Source: a virus
DNA length: 27,180 nucleotides
Reading direction: 5' to 3' (one strand)
IMG/VR virus record: IMGVR_UViG_3300020165_003286
Coordinates: 1-27,180 of that record
The position numbers and the translations under genes are program-made. Position 1 is the first letter of the stretch, and every line of letters begins with the position of its first letter. This document shows positions 22,740-27,180 of this stretch, piece after piece. The notes beneath the pieces are model-generated. The model did not search any database. It worked only from the letters and a program-made list of their open reading frames with translations, and had not been told where the DNA came from.

Positions 22740-24379
22740 ACAAAACCACTCGAACCATTATCAAACCGCACGTCCGCGACAATCAATTGTCGCCGATCCC
22801 GATCGACTTCGATCCCGAGACACTCGGCTGGGTGCTCGACGAAGGCGGCCGCGGCAATCTCATGCTCCAAAATGAGCTATTCAACACCATGGAAGACACA
22901 TGGGATAGATTGCGATCCAATCTTAACAAGATCAAAAAAGCCGTCGCCAAGCTGCCGTTCAACTTGCAGCCATGGGCCGAAAAAGGCCAAGAACCGACTG
23001 CGGAGGCACATGCGAAAGCCGCGTTTGTCGAACACGCGCTACACAACCAAAAAGCCGCCACTTGGGAAGGCCAACACAACTTCCAAGCCACCATCTACGA
23101 ACTGCTCGACGCCGTCGGTCGCGGCATCTCGGTGCTCGAAATCGATTGGCAAATAGAAGACGGAAAATATGTACCTGCCGGCACTCGACGAGTGCCTTGG
23201 AATTGCCTCGGGTTCGAGCAATCCTCACACGTTAACAGCAAAGAAAGCCGTGATACCAACGCTTTGCGCTTATTCCCTGATCGGGATAAATCTAATCCAA
23301 AACAGTTCAAACAATATCCGCATAAATTTCTCGTTGGCGTCTACCGCGCCAAATCGGGCCACATCGCTGAGACTGCGCAACTACGTGCGCTAGCTCACTT
23401 GTGGCTAGGCCGGATGCTCGGCTGGGAGTGGATGGTTCATAAAGCAGAACTATTTGGCCTACCCATTCGCTGGGCAACCTACGACCCGGCTGCCTCACAG
23501 ACGCAAATTGATCAAGTCTCTGATATGCTCCGCAACATGGGCACCGCTGCATGGGGCGCCTTCCCACAAGGTACGGATCTACAAATCCTCAACGGCGTCA
23601 CACCAGGTGTCGCCGGTAAATCCGAACCAACCGAACGCCTGATGGCCATCGCCGACACCTCCTGCGATCTACTCTTCCTCGGCCAGACACTAACCACTGA
23701 AACAAACGGCGGCGGTTCATATGCACTTGGCAGCGTACACCGCGAAGTCGAACTCGATCTCTACGAGAACTACGCGTCCTACGTGATCGACGTCATCAAC
23801 AATCAACTCATCCCCAGCATGATCGAGTTGAATTGGGGCAACGCCGACGAACTGCCGTTCCTCGAAGTCGAACTCGCGCGGCCAGAGAAAGACCAAAAAA
23901 TGGTCGAACGCGACAAACTGCTGTTTCAAGACATGGCGCTGCCAGTCAGTAAACAGTGGCTGTACGATCGCCACAAAGTCCCTGCGCCCGGACCCAAAGA
24001 AGACCTGTTCGTGACCGATGAACATGAAAAAGAATCCATGCAACCATCCGAAGCCAAGGAGCACGAACACCAGGACTGCGTCCATGCGCGCTCCGAATCT
24101 ACATTCTCCTATTTGAGACGGAAAGCTGCTGGGCAAGTTGCATTCGCGGCTCAACTCGCCACCACCGACCTCAAGACCCACGACCTCGTCTGGTCTGGCG
24201 GCGACTGCCCTGAGTGCAACCCACTCAACAATACCACCTATCCGACAAACTGGACAACCCCGCCACCGCTACACCACAACTGCGACTGTGAAATACGCGT
24301 GCAAGCGAAAACTCCTGCTAAAAAAGCCGCTAAAAAAGCCGCTAAAAAAGCCACTAAGAAAGCCAAAGCCGCTCAATAG
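22736..24379 (+). CDS. Mu gp29-like (DUF935) portal protein with Cys-rich and Lys-rich C-terminus
   Basis: This 547-residue protein matches the DUF935 family, the portal of Mu-like phages, through which DNA enters the head. Core features are the N-terminal DPETLGWVLDEGGRGN, the ISVLEIDWQIEDGKYVP segment, FLVGVYRAKSG and the ALAHLWLGRMLGWEW helix. The portal part ends near residue 430. Residues about 450-520 carry CPECNPLNN, TYP and PPPLHHNCDCEI, resembling the zinc-binding end of Mu gpF-like head morphogenesis proteins. The last 24 or so residues are a histone-H1-like AKKAAKK tail encoded by a 12-bp tandem repeat (24317-24364). A portal and gpF-remnant fusion with a DNA-binding tail is the simplest reading. 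It is coupled to terL by an ATGA overlap. Confidence 0.85.
   Translation: MNKTTRTIIKPHVRDNQLSPIPIDFDPETLGWVLDEGGRGNLMLQNELFNTMEDTWDRLRSNLNKIKKAVAKLPFNLQPWAEKGQEPTAEAHAKAAFVEHALHNQKAATWEGQHNFQATIYELLDAVGRGISVLEIDWQIEDGKYVPAGTRRVPWNCLGFEQSSHVNSKESRDTNALRLFPDRDKSNPKQFKQYPHKFLVGVYRAKSGHIAETAQLRALAHLWLGRMLGWEWMVHKAELFGLPIRWATYDPAASQTQIDQVSDMLRNMGTAAWGAFPQGTDLQILNGVTPGVAGKSEPTERLMAIADTSCDLLFLGQTLTTETNGGGSYALGSVHREVELDLYENYASYVIDVINNQLIPSMIELNWGNADELPFLEVELARPEKDQKMVERDKLLFQDMALPVSKQWLYDRHKVPAPGPKEDLFVTDEHEKESMQPSEAKEHEHQDCVHARSESTFSYLRRKAAGQVAFAAQLATTDLKTHDLVWSGGDCPECNPLNNTTYPTNWTTPPPLHHNCDCEIRVQAKTPAKKAAKKAAKKATKKAKAAQ
24317..24364 (+). repeat. 12-bp tandem repeat encoding the AKKA tail of the portal
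   Basis: GCTAAAAAAGCC is repeated three times followed by a diverged fourth unit. Each unit encodes Ala-Lys-Lys-Ala. The A-runs make it prone to slippage. Confidence 0.85.
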
Positions 24380-24447
24380 TGTAACACAGTTATATCGAGT
24401 GAACCCATTCGCTCGCCATCCAAAATCACACAACCAAATCTCGCTAT

Positions 24448-25503
24448 ATGCCCACCGCTATCAAAGCCGCTTTTACGACTGACTTAGCCATTAGCACTAA
24501 GTCATCCGCTAAAGCTAAATGTCCTACTGACATTCAGTATATGCCCCCAGGCACCCATCGCATCAACGCCTCCCGCGCCGGCAAACCCGTCGAACTCGAC
24601 ATTTCGGTAGACGCTGCAACCGCTGAAACGCTCGACGCGTTCCTACAAAACCAGCTAACCAAAGCCACCGAAGGCAACGATGATCGTCCCTTCTTTGACT
24701 TCAACCACGAAGACCGCGAAGCCGCCGCTTGGCCCACTGAGTTTTATTGGGCTGGCGACGATCTCAAGACTGGCGGCGTACGCGCCAAAGTCGACTGGAG
24801 CGGGGCGGGTGAAAAAGCAGTGCAGGAAAAAACTTTCCGCCGTTTTTCGCCAACCTTTATCCCGGACAAAGAAGGCAAAGTCATCAGTTCCGAAACCAAT
24901 ATGGGCGGCCTAGTCAATCGAGCAGCCTTCAAATCCATCGCCCCTTTGTTCGCTAAGAACCAAACCCTGGAGGGCAACGCTCCGTCGTTGCCGCCCTCAG
25001 GCCTCCTCCCTCAAGTCTCCCATCTCAAGTCTCATCCATCTATGACCATCCAAGCCAAACTCCACGCCCTCAAGCTCATCGACTCCGTCGACGCCTCCGA
25101 AGAATCCATCGTCCAAGCGATCGAAGCCAAGTTCTCTGAACTAGAAACTGAAAACCGGGAACTGAGAAACCGCATCGAAGATGCCATCCAAGCCCGCGCC
25201 ACCTCGCAAATCGAAGCAGCCGTCAACGCAGGCCGTATTGCTCCAGCGGATACAGACGCTAAAAGCTTCTGGCTTGAGTCGCTCATCCGCGACGAAGCAA
25301 AAGCGGTCAAAGCACTTGAAGCGCTGCCGAGTCATCCAGTCCTCGCAACAGTCACTGCCGGCGAAGATGCGCAAAGCGGCCTGCTCGATAAAATGAGCCT
25401 GCAAACCAAGAAACTCGCCGAAGTCCACGCCGCCAACCCGCAAGCCGACTTCCAAACTGTCTTCGCCAAAGCCCAAACCGAATCACCGGACTTGTTTCGG
25501 TGA
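24448..25503 (+). CDS. Mu gpI-like prohead protease joined to a scaffold protein
   Basis: This protein has 351 residues. Residues about 30-165 match Mu-like prohead proteases: FFDFNHEDREAAAWPTEFYW with the conserved H, GGVRAKVDWSGAGEKAV, and FRRFSPTFIPD. It would mature the capsid by cutting scaffold and other head proteins. Residues about 199-351 are a separate helical, coiled-coil-rich scaffold (SELETENRELRNRIED). The two halves are joined by about 25 residues (LEGNAPSLPP, then LLPQVSHLKSHPS) encoded by a type A hairpin plus a C/T-rich leader, sequence that elsewhere in the window is intergenic. The joint therefore looks like read-through fusion of two genes. ATG 24448 lacks a Shine-Dalgarno site. 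In phage Mu the scaffold is also made from an internal start within gene I. Confidence 0.85.
   Translation: MPTAIKAAFTTDLAISTKSSAKAKCPTDIQYMPPGTHRINASRAGKPVELDISVDAATAETLDAFLQNQLTKATEGNDDRPFFDFNHEDREAAAWPTEFYWAGDDLKTGGVRAKVDWSGAGEKAVQEKTFRRFSPTFIPDKEGKVISSETNMGGLVNRAAFKSIAPLFAKNQTLEGNAPSLPPSGLLPQVSHLKSHPSMTIQAKLHALKLIDSVDASEESIVQAIEAKFSELETENRELRNRIEDAIQARATSQIEAAVNAGRIAPADTDAKSFWLESLIRDEAKAVKALEALPSHPVLATVTAGEDAQSGLLDKMSLQTKKLAEVHAANPQADFQTVFAKAQTESPDLFR
24969..24997 (+). repeat. Type A hairpin inside the protease-scaffold gene
   Basis: GGCAACG (24973-24979) pairs with CGTTGCC (24986-24992). The stem extends by GAGG/CCTC around one mismatch. It is translated here as EGNAPSLPP, a different frame from the copy in the RecB-like nuclease (GGQRSVVAT), so the element lacks stop codons in more than one frame. 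Confidence 0.85.
25042..25503 (+). CDS. Scaffold protein from a possible internal start
   Basis: An in-frame ATG at 25042 (residue 199 of the fused gene) would give a 153-residue scaffold starting MTIQAKLHALKL. It is preceded by CTCCCTCAAGTCTCCCATCTC words, the same leader found before independent genes at 13902 and 17432. Mu-like phages make their scaffold this way. If active, the capsid would have both the fused protease and free scaffold. No direct proof is possible from sequence. Confidence 0.5.
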   Translation: MTIQAKLHALKLIDSVDASEESIVQAIEAKFSELETENRELRNRIEDAIQARATSQIEAAVNAGRIAPADTDAKSFWLESLIRDEAKAVKALEALPSHPVLATVTAGEDAQSGLLDKMSLQTKKLAEVHAANPQADFQTVFAKAQTESPDLFR

Positions 25504-25574
25504 TGAGGGCCACCGTTCCGAGGCATAAAATGCCGACAACTATTTCGTAGAAATACTTCACCGGACTTGTTTCG
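25483..25574 (+). repeat. 17-bp direct repeat at the end of the protease-scaffold gene
   Basis: TCACCGGACTTGTTTCG occurs at 25483-25499, where it encodes the C-terminal SPDLFR before TGA, and again at 25558-25574, where the same peptide precedes TAA. The 58 bases between contain a GGCAT-aaa-ATGCC hairpin (25522-25534). This looks like a 75-bp insertion or duplication that supplied a new stop codon. Confidence 0.75.
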
Positions 25575-25715
25575 TTAACCCCTTGAATCGCCGATTGTAT
25601 GCCCTTCAAGGTGCTCTGCATCGACCCCGTTTTCGCCACCTTTCAACTTTCACACCTTTTAACCTTCAACTCGCCGCAATGCGGCGTTCCTTCCCACCTT
25701 CATACTTAAAAAATT

Positions 25716-26129
25716 ATGTCACAAACAAGAACTAACGCCATCATTCATCTGCCAACTACGACTGACCTATCTGCGCAAGTCGGCACAGTTATAAAACTCG
25801 CAGGAGTCAATTACGTTCCGCACGCCCATGCTTGGTACTCAGAGGATCAAGCCTTTGGTGTTATCCTCAGTGCAGATGCCGAAACCGCCAGCGTTGCTGC
25901 GTTTGACGGAGGCTATGCTGGCACATTCCTCGCCAAGCTGGTTGAACCAGCTGCTGCTGGCGACTGGCTTTACTGCGTAAATTCCGGAGCCGATGTTGGC
26001 TTCGGTTCGTCAGGCTATCAGGGATTTTCCGGCGCGACCTTTTACGCTGGCGTGGCATTAGAGGATGGCGTGGCAGGGGAAATGATTGAAGCAGTTCCCA
26101 AAAGCCTAGTTGCCTACACGATGCCGTAG
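25716..26129 (+). CDS. Small phage head protein (possible decoration/stabilisation protein)
   Basis: This 137-residue protein has a beta-rich, alanine- and glycine-rich composition (VGTVIKLAGVNYVPHAHAW, GDWLYCVNSGADVGFGSSG). I do not recognise a specific family with confidence. Its place between the protease-scaffold gene and the major capsid gene is where head decoration or DUF2190-type proteins sit in Mu-like and lambda-like phages. No signal peptide or membrane segment is seen. The start follows CACCTTTCAACTTTCACACC words and a short A-run (25640-25715), without a Shine-Dalgarno site. Confidence 0.55.
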   Translation: MSQTRTNAIIHLPTTTDLSAQVGTVIKLAGVNYVPHAHAWYSEDQAFGVILSADAETASVAAFDGGYAGTFLAKLVEPAAAGDWLYCVNSGADVGFGSSGYQGFSGATFYAGVALEDGVAGEMIEAVPKSLVAYTMP

Positions 26130-26179
26130 CAGATCAATCACCCAACCTTCACACAGTCCCACCTTCACACCTTCACATT

Positions 26180-27100
26180 ATGTCATCTAGCAAATACCAC
26201 GTCACCCTGACCAACTACGCCCGCGGCCTGTCACAAGACCTGCGTTCCACCTTGGCCGATTTCATCGCGCCCGAAGTCATTGTCCCTGCTGCAACAGGCC
26301 AATATAAAGACTTTAGCGATAAAAACGCCTTTCAGATCCTCGACACCTCCCGTGCGGTCGGTGGCCCGGCACGTCGGCTTGAGTTCGCCGCCGCAGATCC
26401 CACTTACAACTGCTTACCGCAGGCGCTCGAAATCCCCATTGACGATCACGAACGCGACGAAGCAGGGCGGGGCGATCCACTCCACCTGGAACAAGCTAAA
26501 ACGCGCACGCTTATCTCGTCCGCCGTCGCTTCGCATGAACGCAAAGTGTTCAACGCAGTAGCTGGCTCAATCGCTGCCACTGGCGGTATCGGAGCATGGA
26601 CTGGCGCAGCCAACACCAACGACCCGATTGCTGAAATCGACGCACAAATCGAAGCACTTGCCACAGATACCGGCATGATGCCCAACCGCATCGTCATCGG
26701 ACTGCCTGCATGGGCAGCCATCCGACATAACCCGCAAGTCATCGCGCGCTTCCCTGGTGCCGCCTCAGTTGGCGTCACCCGCAATCAGTTCAGCAGCCTA
26801 CTGCTCAACCCCGACCTCGATATTCGTGTCGGGGTGCTGTCTTACGACGAAAACAAATGGGGCAAAGCCAAGAGCGCTAAGAACATCGTCGGTTCCGAAA
26901 TGTATCTCTTCCACGGCAACAACGCACCTTCGTTATACGATCCGTGCTTCATGAAGACCTTCCGCACCCGCCGCGGCGGAGTCGACGTTGTCCGCACTTA
27001 CCGCGAAGAATCCAGCCGCTCCGACGTCCTCGCCGTCGACTGGACCGAAGACATCAAGCTCACCAGCGCCATCTCCGCCAAGCGCATCACCGTCTCCTAA
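26180..27100 (+). CDS. Major capsid protein (predicted HK97 fold)
   Basis: This 306-residue protein is in the size range of phage major capsid proteins. It starts with a helical, APEVIVPAATGQYKDFS region followed by LEIPIDDHERDEA, an N-arm/E-loop-like pattern. A helix-rich segment (TRTLISSAVASHERKVFNAVAG) and a PNRIVIGLPAWAAIRHNPQVIARF segment, typical of capsid P-domain helices, follow. Its place after terminase, portal, protease and scaffold genes supports the call strongly. The start follows an AACCTTCACACAGTCCCACCTTC leader without a Shine-Dalgarno site. The gene ends just before two strong hairpins, so the head transcript may end or be processed here. Confidence 0.85.
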   Translation: MSSSKYHVTLTNYARGLSQDLRSTLADFIAPEVIVPAATGQYKDFSDKNAFQILDTSRAVGGPARRLEFAAADPTYNCLPQALEIPIDDHERDEAGRGDPLHLEQAKTRTLISSAVASHERKVFNAVAGSIAATGGIGAWTGAANTNDPIAEIDAQIEALATDTGMMPNRIVIGLPAWAAIRHNPQVIARFPGAASVGVTRNQFSSLLLNPDLDIRVGVLSYDENKWGKAKSAKNIVGSEMYLFHGNNAPSLYDPCFMKTFRTRRGGVDVVRTYREESSRSDVLAVDWTEDIKLTSAISAKRITVS

Positions 27101-27109
27101 TCGTGGCGT

Positions 27110-27167
27110 CTCCGCTTGCGGAGGCCCCTCCACCCAACCAGCAGCCCGCACTCACCCTGCGGGCTGC
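27110..27167 (+). terminator. Tandem hairpins after the capsid gene
   Basis: CTCCGC-tt-GCGGAG (27110-27123) is followed by a perfect 10-bp stem GCAGCCCGCA (27141-27150) with TGCGGGCTGC (27158-27167) around a 7-base loop. Stable hairpins just after a highly expressed capsid gene suggest attenuation or an mRNA end. There is no T-run, so termination is not certain. Confidence 0.55.
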
Positions 27168-27180
27168 CTCATGTCCGGGA

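Overview
This window looks like a chromosomal segment from the Verrucomicrobiota, probably class Opitutae (Puniceicoccales or Coraliomargarita-like), carrying the left part of an integrated prophage. The assignment rests on overall style: moderate-to-high GC, abundant short GGCAACG/CGTTGCC and GGATGAC/GTCGTCC hairpin repeats, and start codons mostly without Shine-Dalgarno sites. No 16S or marker gene is present, so it is an inference.

Layout. Positions 1-1665 are host chromosome: the end of an AraC-type regulator, an MsrA-like reductase and a secreted pentapeptide-repeat protein on the minus strand. At 1666-1719 there is a transcription terminator and a fragment matching the 3' end of ssrA (tmRNA), with no tmRNA body beside it. 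This is the expected mark of an element integrated into ssrA, so everything to the right is probably element DNA.

Positions 1989-12442 hold a compact minus-strand operon of five genes. In transcription order they are a large DUF499-type ATPase, a DUF3780 protein, a DUF1156-type adenine DNA methyltransferase, a PLD-nuclease/SNF2-helicase fusion and an unrecognised 289-residue protein. The first three families are known companions in predicted anti-phage loci. The methyltransferase probably marks self DNA, while the ATPase and the nuclease-helicase act on unmarked DNA. Upstream on the same strand (12584-13249) is a HTH regulator fused to a PD-(D/E)XK nuclease-like domain, either the regulator of the defence operon or the prophage repressor.

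Positions 13424-18973 are a plus-strand phage or plasmid-type replication module: small excisionase-like HTH proteins, an SSB-like protein, a RecB-family nuclease, a Holliday-junction-resolvase-like nuclease, an archaeo-eukaryotic-type primase and a RepA/RecA-like ATPase. They are followed by a dense cluster of GTATCA/TGATAC repeats that could be an origin or operator. Positions 18974-20817 have no convincing gene and are packed with palindromes and tandem repeats.

Positions 20818-27100 are a packaging and head module: small and large terminase, a Mu gp29-like (DUF935) portal with an added cysteine-rich C-terminus, a Mu gpI-like protease joined to a scaffold, a small head protein and a major capsid protein. 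Integrase, tail and lysis genes would lie beyond the right edge.

The most unusual signals are: the defence operon placed between an ssrA attachment site and the prophage early region; two families of short palindromes that sit both between and inside genes, lengthening at least two proteins; and C/T-rich, G-poor repetitive leaders in place of ribosome-binding sites before most phage genes.
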